A DNA stretch of 64,000 nucleotides. Origin: JBBIGV01 sp037447335. GTDB taxonomy: Bacteria > Bacteroidota > Ignavibacteria > Ignavibacteriales > Ignavibacteriaceae. The notes under the pieces were generated by a model. That model saw only the letters and a program-made list of their open reading frames with translations. It had not been told where the DNA came from and ran no database searches. Positions within the stretch are counted from its first letter, which is position 1. Each line of letters starts with the position of its first letter. The stretch lies in the NCBI GenBank assembly GCA_037447335.1, contig JBBIGV010000003.1, forward strand, positions 1 to 64,000, read 5' to 3'. This document shows positions 8,160-17,065 of this stretch, one piece after another. Position numbers and translations under genes: made by a program.

Positions 8160-8586
8160 CAGCAGTCCTATAATACTTTTGTTAAGCAGAGCTATATCGC
8201 CTTACATAATGTTGTTCGGAATTTATGTTGTGCTGCACGGGCATTATAGCCCGGGCGGCGGGTTTCAGGGTGGAGCAATGCTTGCAGCGTCAGTCTTGCT
8301 TATCAGAATTGCCGTTGAAGAAAAAGTTCATCAGATGCATTTTCAAAAAGGTCTGGGAATACCGTTAGCGGCACTTGGCGTAATAATATTTTTTGCAACC
8401 GGGCTTGTTTCGATTTTCATTGGCGGGTTTTTTCTGGATTACAATATGCTTCCGTTACCGGGTTTGCTGCCGGCTGAACTCCATAATGCAGGGATACTGA
8501 TCATCGAGATTGGAGTCGGGCTTACAGTAATGGCTATCCTTATCTCAATTTATGATAATCTTCTTGAGGATGATGATGATGTTTGA
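8146..8586 (+). CDS. mrpB: Na+/H+ antiporter subunit MrpB/MbhF (cluster 2)
   Basis: 146 aa, four membrane helices, with VLHGHYSPGGGFQGGAMLAA near residue 27 as in MrpB. A GGAGG about ten bases before the ATG lies in the end of the MbhE-like gene, which overlaps by 14 bases. The C-terminus is acidic (LLEDDDDV) and its coding sequence overlaps the ATG run that starts mrpC. It is intact. Confidence 0.92.
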   Translation: MQHSSSSPIILLLSRAISPYIMLFGIYVVLHGHYSPGGGFQGGAMLAASVLLIRIAVEEKVHQMHFQKGLGIPLAALGVIIFFATGLVSIFIGGFFLDYNMLPLPGLLPAELHNAGILIIEIGVGLTVMAILISIYDNLLEDDDDV

Positions 8587-8947
8587 TTTTATTGCCGGGC
8601 ATTATAACTACTGGTTTATTATTCTTTTAATATCAATCGGGATGTACGGTATGATATTCAAAAAAAATCTTGTAAAGAAGCTTATCGGGATGACAATCTT
8701 CCAGGCTGCCGTTATACTTTTTTACATCTCAAGTTCTGTTAAAGCAGATACAACTGTGCCTATACTTCTTGAATTGAACGAAAGCGCGGATGTTAACCGT
8801 TATATAAATCCCTTACCCCATGCGCTCATGCTGACTGCGATTGTTGTTGGTGTTGCAACTGTTGGAGTTGCTTTCGCCCTGCTTGTGCTTATCTACAAGA
8901 GATATAATACTCTTGACGAAAAAGAACTTATCGAACGGATGAAATGA
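8576..8947 (+). CDS. mrpC: Na+/H+ antiporter subunit MrpC/MbhG (cluster 2)
   Basis: NuoK-like subunit of about 122 aa with three helices and INPLPHALMLTAIVVGVATV. Four consecutive ATG codons (8570, 8573, 8576, 8579) follow a GAGG at 8566-8569; spacing favours 8576 or 8579, and the exact one cannot be decided. The gene overlaps mrpB by about ten bases and mrpD by ATGA, so it is part of the same translationally coupled string. Confidence 0.9.
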   Translation: MMFDFIAGHYNYWFIILLISIGMYGMIFKKNLVKKLIGMTIFQAAVILFYISSSVKADTTVPILLELNESADVNRYINPLPHALMLTAIVVGVATVGVAFALLVLIYKRYNTLDEKELIERMK

Positions 8948-10440
8948 TAGAAAGACACATTCCGGCTTTACTACCGCTAATATTTCTTGCATCGGCATTG
9001 CTGATTCCTATGTTTGGTGTATTCAAACGGAAAACCGCATACCCGTTTGCTGTAACTGCATCATTATCGGCTGCTGCATTATCAGTATATGGATTTGTTT
9101 ATGTCCTTCAGAACGGAACAATGAGGTATTATTTCGGCGGCTGGATACCGCCGATTGGTATTGAGTTCGTTTATGACCCGCTCTCAGCCTTTGTTAGCGT
9201 TGTGATAAATGTTGTTGCTCTTATGGTTCTTACACATGCGTTAAATTCAGTCCGTGTTGATCAGGAAGGAAGACAGGTTGCATATTACTCTGTTGTTATG
9301 CTTTTACTTACCGGCTTCAACGGGATGATAATAACCGGCGATCTTTTCAATCTTTATGTTTTTATAGAAATATCTTCTCTCTCCGGATATGCATTGATAG
9401 CTGTTGGTGAAAAGCAATCTCCGTTTGCTGCTTTCAGATACCTTATAATCGGAACAATAGGCGCATCATTTTATCTGCTGGGAATTGGTTACCTTTATTT
9501 TATGAGCGGTACTCTGAACATGGGTGACCTTGCCGGAATTCTCCCGATGATAAAAGACAGCCCTACAATTTTAGTCGCATTAATAATAATTGTTGTAGGT
9601 TTAGGGATTAAAATGGCAATCTTCCCGATGCATGGCTGGCTTCCGGATTCTTATACTTATGCGCCTACAACTTCTTCATCACTTATTGCTCCGATCGGGA
9701 CGAAAGTCGGCGCTTATGCTTTAATTCGGATCTTGTACTTTGTTTTTGGGGCAGATTATTTCAGCAGAGAATTCGCAGCGGCAGATCTCATCGCAATTTT
9801 TTCTTGCGGCGGAATTATTTTCGGATCAGTGCTTGCAATTGCTCAAAAGGAAATGAAGCGAATGCTCGCTTACAGCAGTATTGCTCAAATAGGTTACATA
9901 GGTTTAGGAATCGGGCTTGCAAATCCATTTGGATTTATAGGTGCAGTACTTCATCTTCTTAACCATGCTTTTATGAAAGCATGTTTGTTTCTTGTGGCAG
10001 GAAACTTAAGAATAAAAGCCGGTCATTCAGATATTACCAAAATGGATGATTCATTCAGAAAAAAATATCCCTGGACAATGGCTGCTTTTACTGTTGCTGC
10101 ACTATCCATGGTAGGATTGCCTCCTTTAGCAGGATTTTTCAGCAAATGGTATTTAGCGCTTGGAACAATTCAAAGTTCACGATGGATTTATCTCGCTGTT
10201 ATTTTAATCAGCAGTTTGCTTAATGCAGTTTACTTTTTCAGAATTCTTGAAAAGGTTTATATGAAGTCGCCAATAAAAGAAAAAGCAGATGAAAACAGTT
10301 CAGAAAATATTAAGAAAGATGAAGTGGTTCCGTCAATGCTTGTGCCTGCACTGGTACTGGCAATTGGATTAATAGTGCTTGGTATATTAAATGTATTTAT
10401 TGTGAAACAGATTTATAAGATGATGCCCGAAGGAATGTAA
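8944..10440 (+). CDS. mrpD: Na+/H+ antiporter subunit MrpD/MbhH (cluster 2)
   Basis: 498 aa NuoN/NuoM-type ion-translocating subunit with about 14 helices. Visible functional motifs are LFNLYVFIEISSLSGYALI (Glu), IKMAIFPMHGWLPDSYTYAP (Lys and His), LLNHAFMKACLFLVAG (His, Lys) and GLPPLAGFFSKWYL (Lys). All are in the expected order and none is missing, in contrast to the cluster 1 copy. It overlaps mrpC by four bases and is followed by a 132-base repeat-rich gap before the next antiporter-like gene. Confidence 0.95.
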   Translation: MIERHIPALLPLIFLASALLIPMFGVFKRKTAYPFAVTASLSAAALSVYGFVYVLQNGTMRYYFGGWIPPIGIEFVYDPLSAFVSVVINVVALMVLTHALNSVRVDQEGRQVAYYSVVMLLLTGFNGMIITGDLFNLYVFIEISSLSGYALIAVGEKQSPFAAFRYLIIGTIGASFYLLGIGYLYFMSGTLNMGDLAGILPMIKDSPTILVALIIIVVGLGIKMAIFPMHGWLPDSYTYAPTTSSSLIAPIGTKVGAYALIRILYFVFGADYFSREFAAADLIAIFSCGGIIFGSVLAIAQKEMKRMLAYSSIAQIGYIGLGIGLANPFGFIGAVLHLLNHAFMKACLFLVAGNLRIKAGHSDITKMDDSFRKKYPWTMAAFTVAALSMVGLPPLAGFFSKWYLALGTIQSSRWIYLAVILISSLLNAVYFFRILEKVYMKSPIKEKADENSSENIKKDEVVPSMLVPALVLAIGLIVLGILNVFIVKQIYKMMPEGM

Positions 10441-10572
10441 ACCTAAGCATCAATGATCAAATTGCAAATCACAAATAAAAAACAAATATCAAATCCGAAG
10501 AGGGATTTTGAATTTAAATTTTGGAGATTATTCGTTATTTGGCTTTTGATATTTGAGATTTAACAATAGTCA
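10441..10572. repeat. Low-complexity inverted repeat between two antiporter genes
   Basis: The gap holds stretches of the type CAAATCACAAATAA and CAAATATCAAATCC, and a right half with GGCTTTTGATATTTGAG that pairs imperfectly with them. It separates two co-oriented genes of one cluster. The AT-rich imperfect palindrome could be a small mobile intergenic element; no promoter or terminator is clear. Confidence 0.45.
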
Positions 10573-12069
10573 ATGGATGTAACTCAAACATACAACTCAA
10601 TAATTCCCTTCTACGCAGTGATGATTTCACTTGCTGCGGTGCCTCTTATTATTATGAGCGGCAGACAGCCGAACCTGCGTGAGTTCTGGACTATACTCGC
10701 CGCAGTTGTAAAATTCATTTTAGTGTTTTCACTTTTACCCGGTGTTATCGAGGGAAAGATTGCAGTTTACAGCATACTTGAAATTGCTCCGGGAATTGAG
10801 CTTGCGCTTAAAGCTGACCAGTTCGGGATGTTTTTTGCACTTATTGCTTCGGGTTTGTGGATTTTCACTTCATTCTATTCTATCGGATATATGAGAGGCA
10901 ACAATGAGAAGAAGCAGACCCGATACTTTGCAAGCTTTGCCGTTTGTCTTTCTGCAACAATCGGAATTGCATTCGCCGCTAACCTTTTAACGTTTGTGAT
11001 TTTCTATGAGATACTCACCATTGCGACCTATCCTCTTGTCATTCATAAAGAAAATAAGGAAGCAATTTCCGCCGGAAGAAAATATCTTCTTTACACTTTG
11101 AGCGCAGGAGTAATTCTGATTGCAGCAGCAGGATTAACATACTATTACTCTAACACACTTGATTTTTCTGCAGGCGGAATTTTTGGCGCTGCAGTTCTTC
11201 CAAAACATACTGTAACAATTTTATTTTTATTGTTCATTGCCGCAGTGGGAGTTAAAGCAGGTATTATGCCGCTGCATAGCTGGCTTCCTGCAGCAATGGC
11301 AGCACCGACTCCGGTTAGCGCACTTCTTCATGCAGTTGCAGTAGTAAAAGCTGGAGTGTTCGGAGTTGTAAGAGTTGTCGGCTTTATCTTCGGTCCGGAT
11401 ATGATGCGAGCGTATGGACTGAATGATATTCTTTTTGTATTTGCCGGAGCCACAATAATTCTTGCATCTTTAATTGCATTGAAGCAGGATAATCTTAAAA
11501 GACGATTGGCTTACTCAACGGTAGGGCACTTATCTTATATTGTTCTTGGAGTCGCATTACTTTCTCCGTACGGATTTACAGGTGGAATATTTCACATTGC
11601 AACTCACGCAACAATGAAGATTACTCTATTCTTCTGTGCTGGCGCTATCTATGTCAATCTTCACAGAGAGAGCATCAGTCAGCTTGATGGAATTGGAAAA
11701 GTTATGCCCTGGACAATGGCTGCCTTCACAATCGGTTCTATTGGACTTGCCGGTATTCCTCCGATAAATGGATTCATCAGTAAATGGTTTTTAGGTGCCG
11801 GTGCACTTCAGGCAGATATGAACATTGCATTGATAATTCTCGTGCTCAGCGGATTACTGAATGCAGGATATTTTTTCCCGATTGTTCATCGTGCATTCTT
11901 CCGTGAAGGAACAGGATTGGAAAAATATGGTGAAGCATCAATGTTTATGGTAGTGCCTTTAATTATTACAGCAATACTTTCAGTTTTGTTCGGAATTTTT
12001 CCTGATATGTTTTTTAATTTGTTCGATATAGCATTATCTGTTACAAACAGTGTGATGAGAGGATTTTGA
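10573..12069 (+). CDS. Second MrpD/NuoM-like antiporter subunit
   Basis: 498 aa paralogue of the upstream subunit in the proton-conducting membrane transporter family. It has FVIFYEILTIATYPLV (Glu), GVKAGIMPLHSWLPAAMAAP and TPVSALLHAVAVVKAGVFGV (Lys/His), IATHATMKITLFFCAG and GIPPINGFISKWFLG. Clusters with several D-type subunits and no full MrpA are known from various bacteria; each such subunit is expected to add one ion channel. It follows the repeat gap and is separated by one base from the small gene downstream. The frame is intact with all channel residues. Confidence 0.9.
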   Translation: MDVTQTYNSIIPFYAVMISLAAVPLIIMSGRQPNLREFWTILAAVVKFILVFSLLPGVIEGKIAVYSILEIAPGIELALKADQFGMFFALIASGLWIFTSFYSIGYMRGNNEKKQTRYFASFAVCLSATIGIAFAANLLTFVIFYEILTIATYPLVIHKENKEAISAGRKYLLYTLSAGVILIAAAGLTYYYSNTLDFSAGGIFGAAVLPKHTVTILFLLFIAAVGVKAGIMPLHSWLPAAMAAPTPVSALLHAVAVVKAGVFGVVRVVGFIFGPDMMRAYGLNDILFVFAGATIILASLIALKQDNLKRRLAYSTVGHLSYIVLGVALLSPYGFTGGIFHIATHATMKITLFFCAGAIYVNLHRESISQLDGIGKVMPWTMAAFTIGSIGLAGIPPINGFISKWFLGAGALQADMNIALIILVLSGLLNAGYFFPIVHRAFFREGTGLEKYGEASMFMVVPLIITAILSVLFGIFPDMFFNLFDIALSVTNSVMRGF

Positions 12070-12070
12070 T

Positions 12071-12292
12071 ATGAAAAGATGGCATTGGCTGGCACTCGGA
12101 TTTTTAACAGCAGCTTCAATAGTAGCAGAATTTATTTTCCTTGCTGATTATCCAAAAGCACATTGGTGGAGCTATGTCCCGGCCTTTTATATTCTTTGGG
12201 GATTTGTCGGCTGTGCCGGAATAATTTTTATTTCCAAATGGATTGGTAAGCTGCTGCTTCAAAAGAAAGAGGATTATTACGATGTCCTCTGA
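12071..12292 (+). CDS. Small two-helix membrane protein of the antiporter cluster
   Basis: 73 aa with two hydrophobic segments (residues 5-25 and 40-60) and a charged C-terminus LLLQKKEDYYDVL. It begins one base after the second D-type subunit and overlaps the third by eleven bases, so it is clearly co-expressed. I do not recognise a family; by position it is probably an accessory subunit bridging the two large antiporter-like proteins. Confidence 0.75.
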   Translation: MKRWHWLALGFLTAASIVAEFIFLADYPKAHWWSYVPAFYILWGFVGCAGIIFISKWIGKLLLQKKEDYYDVL

Positions 12293-14012
12293 GATAATGA
12301 TTCCTCCTGTGCTTTATATGATTGCCGGTGCAATTCTGCTGCCGCTGATGCCCAAGAATATTCGCTCTGCAGTATTTATAGTTTTTCCTTTGATGGCGCT
12401 TGCAGTTATATGGACATTCCCTGATGGCTATTTATTAAAGACTTCATTTCTTGGTTATGAACTTATTCTTTGTGAAGTTACCCGTCTCACCAGAATATTC
12501 GGAATCATATTTGCACTCATCGCAGTTATCGGTGGAGTTTATTCTTTTCACATTAAAGAAACTGCTCAACAATGTGCTGCACTGCTGTATGCAGGAGGTG
12601 CACTCGGTGTTACATTTGCCGGGGATTATTTTACTCTCTTCATTTTCTGGGAGTTGATGGCTGTTGCTTCAACTTATCTTGTGTGGGCAAAAAGAAATAG
12701 CGAATCAGAAAAAGCTGGAATGAGATATCTGCTCGTTCATTTAATGGGAGGAAGCTTACTGTTAGCGGGAATATTAATTCATGTTAATCAAACTGGTTCA
12801 ACATCAATTACTTCACTTGTCCCTGATGGTTCAATTTCATCCTGGCTAGTACTTGCCGGGGTTGCATTAAATACTGCAATTCCTCCTTTACATGCGTGGC
12901 TATCTGATGCTTACCCGAAAGCAACTGTAACGGGTGCAGTTTTCCTGAGTGCTTTCACAACGAAGTCTGCTGTGCTTGTTCTCATAAAAATATTTGCAGG
13001 GTGGGAGATATTAATTTTCTTCGGTGTGATGATGGCATTGTATGGAGTTGTGTATGCAGTTCTTGCAAATGATATAAGAGAAATTCTCGCATATCATATC
13101 ATTAGTCAGGTCGGTTACATGGTTGCAGGAGTCGGCATCGGAACCGAGATGGCAATCAACGGAACAACTGCACATGCCTTCTCACATATTCTTTATAAAG
13201 CATTATTGTTTATGGGAGCGGGAGTTGTTCTTCACACCACTGGTAAAAGCAAACTGACAGAACTTGGCGGACTTGCGAAAGCACAACCAGTAACTCTCTG
13301 GCTTTATATGATTGGTGCATTTTCGATTTCGGGTTTCCCTTTGTTCAACGGGTTCATCAGTAAATCAATGGTTGTGTCTGCAGCGGGAGAGGCACACTTC
13401 CATACTGCAATGCTGTTGCTGCTTCTTGCTTCTGTAGGAACATTTCTTCATACAGGATTGAAGCTTCCATACTTTACCTGGTGGAGTGAGCCAAAGCAAA
13501 ATCTTACACCTGCCAAACCTCCTAAAACGATGATAGCAGGAATGGCTCTGGCTGCTTTCTTATGTATTTTGTTCGGAGTATATCCGACATTGCTTTATGA
13601 TTATTTACCTTTCGTAGTTAATTATAAGCCGTATTCGTTGTATCATCTTACAGAAACAGTGCAGATACTTACCTTCACTTTTATTGCATTCTGGATTTTG
13701 AGAGGAAAGCTTGCAGGCGAACCACTCATTGCATTAGACACAGATTGGTTTTACAGACGACCTGCACGTTTGGTGCAAAAAGTTTTTGTTGATTATGTTA
13801 ACGCAGCTTTTGATTACACAGACCAGATTGCAGTAAAAATCACTCAGATGATGGTTAAGATTGGAAGAAATCCAGTTTCTTTTTTTAATGATGAAGAGGA
13901 TGGGGGAGACTTTGATCCAAATAAACACCGCTCAAGCCTAGAGTTTCTGATGGGGTTGATCATTATAAGTTTTGTCATATTTGCAGCAGTCAGTTTATTC
14001 TTTAGTGAATAG
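12282..14012 (+). CDS. Third NuoL/MrpD-like antiporter subunit with C-terminal extension
   Basis: 576 aa from the ATG at 12282, which has GAGG upstream; the frame also opens earlier at a TTG but that lies deep in the previous gene. Channel motifs are LFIFWELMAVASTYLV (Glu), IPPLHAWLSDAYPKATVTGA, FTTKSAVLVLIKIFAG (Lys), AFSHILYKALLFMGAG and GFPLFNGFISKS. After about residue 490 there is a soluble stretch (DTDWFYRRPARLVQKVF) and one final helix, an extension seen in NuoL-like members that span a complex. It is the last gene of cluster 2. Confidence 0.88.
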   Translation: MSSEIMIPPVLYMIAGAILLPLMPKNIRSAVFIVFPLMALAVIWTFPDGYLLKTSFLGYELILCEVTRLTRIFGIIFALIAVIGGVYSFHIKETAQQCAALLYAGGALGVTFAGDYFTLFIFWELMAVASTYLVWAKRNSESEKAGMRYLLVHLMGGSLLLAGILIHVNQTGSTSITSLVPDGSISSWLVLAGVALNTAIPPLHAWLSDAYPKATVTGAVFLSAFTTKSAVLVLIKIFAGWEILIFFGVMMALYGVVYAVLANDIREILAYHIISQVGYMVAGVGIGTEMAINGTTAHAFSHILYKALLFMGAGVVLHTTGKSKLTELGGLAKAQPVTLWLYMIGAFSISGFPLFNGFISKSMVVSAAGEAHFHTAMLLLLLASVGTFLHTGLKLPYFTWWSEPKQNLTPAKPPKTMIAGMALAAFLCILFGVYPTLLYDYLPFVVNYKPYSLYHLTETVQILTFTFIAFWILRGKLAGEPLIALDTDWFYRRPARLVQKVFVDYVNAAFDYTDQIAVKITQMMVKIGRNPVSFFNDEEDGGDFDPNKHRSSLEFLMGLIIISFVIFAAVSLFFSE

Positions 14013-14244
14013 TAAAAACATTGTCAGTCTGCACAGTCTGATTTTTTAGATCTGCTTGAATCTTTAATAACCGGGATTAAAAATCAAAATAACACTCAAT
14101 CCGAATTTCCTTCCTTCCATAAATACTTCGGAATAATTGCAATTTAGTCTTCAAACGCGGGAAATTATAAGACGAAGCGGTTCTTTGCGTCCTTTTTGCC
14201 TTCCTTCCGTCTACAGAAATAAAAAATAAACATAAAGGTGAATT

Positions 14245-14889
14245 ATGAATAACAAAGTCTATTTTAATTCTGTTGCGGATAAATGGGATGATATCCGCAG
14301 ACATCTTTTTCCGGACTCAATCCGTGAGACCGCAGTTAAAGCGGCCGGTGATCTGAAAAATAAAATTACTGCCGATATTGGTGCCGGAACAGGTTACCTG
14401 ACTGAGCTTCTTTGGGATAGCGGTGCTAAAGTAATTTCGATTGATCATTCCGAAGAGATGATTGCCCAGTTAAAACAAAAGTTTTGCTGCAATCCCAATG
14501 TTAATATCAGGTATGGCGAAGATAACAATCTTCCTTTACCTGATAATACTGTGGATTATGTTTTTGCAAATATGTTCCTGCATCATGTTGATGATCCTCA
14601 GACAGCTATCAACGAAATGGTAAGAATACTTAAGCCCGGCGGAAAGTTGATAATTACTGATCTGGATGAACATAAATTTGAGTTTCTTGTAACAGAACAG
14701 CATGATAAATGGATGGGATTTAAGAGAGAAGATGTTGTTAAATGGTTTTCAAATGCAGGTCTCTCTGAAATTTCAGTTGATTGCACAAATGCTGACTGCT
14801 GCTCTTCATCAAAAAACGGAAATGAAAAAGCAGAAATTTCTACTTTTATTGCGGTGGGTAAAAAATCTGGATTAAGTGATGAAGCATAG
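14245..14889 (+). CDS. Class I SAM-dependent methyltransferase
   Basis: 214 aa with the Rossmann motif I ADIGAGTGYLTELL (about residue 46), VISIDHSEEMIAQL, and motif VDYVFANMFLHHVDDPQ, ending with a Cys-rich patch DCTNADCCSSSKNGNEK. The fold is UbiE/ArsM-like. The substrate is unknown; the vicinal cysteines resemble those of arsenite methyltransferases but the other conserved Cys positions are not evident. AAAGGTG lies six bases before the ATG. It stands alone between the antiporter cluster and a secreted protein. Confidence 0.85.
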   Translation: MNNKVYFNSVADKWDDIRRHLFPDSIRETAVKAAGDLKNKITADIGAGTGYLTELLWDSGAKVISIDHSEEMIAQLKQKFCCNPNVNIRYGEDNNLPLPDNTVDYVFANMFLHHVDDPQTAINEMVRILKPGGKLIITDLDEHKFEFLVTEQHDKWMGFKREDVVKWFSNAGLSEISVDCTNADCCSSSKNGNEKAEISTFIAVGKKSGLSDEA

Positions 14890-15098
14890 AAGTTTAGAAT
14901 TTGTTTCTATGGCAGGCAAAACCTTTCGAAAGCGGTAACAAGTCATCTCTCCTTACAAAAAGAAAAATAGTGTTCTCAAAATTCATATTGACCGTCCATA
15001 CGAAAAATTTTTTTTTCAATATAAGTGGTTATAAAGTTTGGATGAGTAATCCAAAAAACAATAACATATAATAAATAATAATTCAAGGATCAATTTAA

Positions 15099-16628
15099 AT
15101 GAAACAAAAATCTTTTTTTTCTTTTGCAATGATATTATTGTTTATAATAACTTCATTTGCACAAACCGGCTGGCAGCAGCTTAATTCAGGAGTATCTGCT
15201 AATCTCAACTCTGTTTTTTTCCTCGATGCCAATAATGGTTTTGTAGTCGGTGAAGCCGGGACTTTTCTTAAAACAAATGACGGCGGTTTAAACTGGACAG
15301 CTTCTACAACCGCACCTGCTGCAAATCTTAATGCTGTTTATTTCTTTAATCCGGATGTAGGTTTAATTGCAGCAAATAATGGTCTTATCCTTCGAACAGT
15401 TGACGGTGGAGCTACCTGGAATACAGTTGCAACCGGTGTAACCGATGATCTGCTGTCTCTATCTTTCAGCGGATCTATTGGTATATGCGGCGGGTTGTCT
15501 CAAACTATTTTAAGAACCACCGATAGTGGTGCATCCTGGATTGTTGCAGTATCTGGATTCTTTGGCGGCGGTTATTACGGTGCACACATGCTGGATACAA
15601 ATACTGGTTACCTGGCGGGTGAAAATACAATATTTCAATCTATTGTTGGTAAAACTACTGATGGAGGCATAAACTGGGACTATAGTGCTTTCTATATTAA
15701 CGGAGCCGAAGCGCGCTTATATGATCTTTATTTCTTCGATGCTGCTAATGGTATTACGGCAGCCTCTGTCTGGGATGCGACTGGTGCTGTTTCCAGAACT
15801 ACAAATGGCGGGGGAAGCTGGACCTCAAATATTTTCGGACAGGCTTTCTTCGGTATGCATTTCTCAGGTAATACCGGATATGTAGTCGGACTAAACGGTA
15901 TTATTTATAAATCAACCGATTCCGGTTTAAGCTGGGTCAGCCAGAACAGCGGAACAAATTTTTCTCTTTATGATGTTTTTCTTACTGATGAATTCAACGC
16001 CTATGCTGTTGGTGATAACGGGTTGATATTAAAAAACAGCGATAATGTTCCTGTTGAATTAACAAGTTTTACATATACACTTAACGGTTCACTGCTCAAT
16101 CTAAAATGGGAAACCGCATCTGAGATAAACAACTATGGTTTTGATATTGAAAGAACCGTTTCTTCCTCCTTAAAAGGAGGCTGGGAGAAGGTTGGATTTG
16201 TTGAAGGTAAAGGGACTACAACTGAAAAGCAGATTTATACTTTTACAGATGATTTAAATAAAGTGAATATTCCAGGTAAAATTTATTATCGTCTTAAGCA
16301 GATTGATTTTGACGGAACTTTTGAATATTCAGATGTTATAGAAGTTGACTATAATCCTGGCTCTGTTAGTTATTCTCTGCATCAGAATTACCCTAATCCT
16401 TTCAATCCTGTTACGAAAATAAGATTCTCTATTCCTACCTCTTCGCATGTTAGTATAAAAGTTTACGATATTAATGGTAAAGAAGTTATAACCCTGATTG
16501 ATGAATTTAAACCGCACGGCATTTATGAAATTACATTGGATGCTTCCGGATTAAGCAGCGGTGTATACATCTATAAAATGAATGCCGGTGATTTTTATGA
16601 TGCAAAATCGTTTTTGTTATTAAAATAA
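15099..16628 (+). CDS. Secreted YCF48/BNR-repeat protein with T9SS sorting tail
   Basis: 509 aa. Residues 1-20 form a signal peptide ending SFAQT. Residues 22-310 contain repeated units of the type SVFFLDANNGFVVGEAGTFL and KTTDGGINWDYS, the YCF48/photosynthesis-stability-like beta propeller, then PVELTSFTYTLNGSLLNLKW and finally the T9SS C-terminal domain (HQNYPNPFNPVTKIRFSIP ... SGVYIYKMNAG). It is expected to be exported by the type IX system and anchored or released at the surface. A small palindrome is translated inside it (16165-16180). Ligand unknown. Confidence 0.9.
   Translation: MKQKSFFSFAMILLFIITSFAQTGWQQLNSGVSANLNSVFFLDANNGFVVGEAGTFLKTNDGGLNWTASTTAPAANLNAVYFFNPDVGLIAANNGLILRTVDGGATWNTVATGVTDDLLSLSFSGSIGICGGLSQTILRTTDSGASWIVAVSGFFGGGYYGAHMLDTNTGYLAGENTIFQSIVGKTTDGGINWDYSAFYINGAEARLYDLYFFDAANGITAASVWDATGAVSRTTNGGGSWTSNIFGQAFFGMHFSGNTGYVVGLNGIIYKSTDSGLSWVSQNSGTNFSLYDVFLTDEFNAYAVGDNGLILKNSDNVPVELTSFTYTLNGSLLNLKWETASEINNYGFDIERTVSSSLKGGWEKVGFVEGKGTTTEKQIYTFTDDLNKVNIPGKIYYRLKQIDFDGTFEYSDVIEVDYNPGSVSYSLHQNYPNPFNPVTKIRFSIPTSSHVSIKVYDINGKEVITLIDEFKPHGIYEITLDASGLSSGVYIYKMNAGDFYDAKSFLLLK
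16165..16180. repeat. Palindrome inside a coding sequence
   Basis: CCTCCTT-AA-AAGGAGG forms a perfect seven-base stem and is translated as part of SSSLKGG between ERTV and WEKVGFVEGKG, where related T9SS proteins usually run on directly (family knowledge, not aligned here). It looks like an in-frame insertion of a short palindromic element. Confidence 0.5.
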
Positions 16629-16720
16629 TTTATTGAAGTTTAGATTAACCTAACAACTTTTTATTGGCAGCCGTTAGTTTTCGTTTACGGCTACCAATGA
16701 TTTTATGCAGGAGTTAACAG

Positions 16721-17035
16721 ATGATAGCAAGAATTTGGAAAGGAAGAACAAGGCAAGCTGATTCTTCGGAATATCTTGAATATTTGAAATCAACCGGTCT
16801 GAAGGATTACAGAGAGACTGCGGGAAATAAAGGTGTAATTGTTTTACAAAATACTGACAGTGGTGTAACAGAATTTACTCTGATTTCCTTTTGGGAGTCA
16901 TATGAATCAATTCGTAAGTTTGCCGGCGAAAATATTGACGTCCCGGTTTATTATCCTGAAGACACACAGTTTCTTCTTGAGCTTGAAAAGAATGTTTTAC
17001 ACTACGATGTTTGTTTTAATAGTTTTAATAAATAA
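16721..17035 (+). CDS. Antibiotic biosynthesis monooxygenase (ABM)-like small protein
   Basis: 104 aa, beginning MIARIWKGRTRQADSSEYLEYL and containing FTLISFWESYESIRKFAGE, the pattern of dimeric alpha-beta barrel proteins of the ABM/DUF superfamily, in which the Trp-rich strand is typical. The reaction is not predictable. AGGAG lies close before the ATG. It is 30 bases upstream of the SigZ gene in the same direction, so the two may be co-transcribed. Confidence 0.75.
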   Translation: MIARIWKGRTRQADSSEYLEYLKSTGLKDYRETAGNKGVIVLQNTDSGVTEFTLISFWESYESIRKFAGENIDVPVYYPEDTQFLLELEKNVLHYDVCFNSFNK

Positions 17036-17065
17036 TTTAAAAAATAAAAATGTTCTCATAATCTG

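Noticed and set aside
6462..14012. Membrane-bound hydrogenase or complex I locus
   Set aside because: Only antiporter-type subunits are present. No NiFe motif (CxxC pairs of the large subunit), no NuoB/C/D/H/I-like gene.
14077..14304. Minus-strand open frame before the methyltransferase
   Set aside because: No ribosome-binding site or family features; it overlaps the start of a clear gene and contains low-complexity sequence.
14245..14889. Arsenite methyltransferase ArsM
   Set aside because: Only a C-terminal Cys pair resembles ArsM; other conserved Cys sites and ars genes are missing, so I left it as a general methyltransferase.
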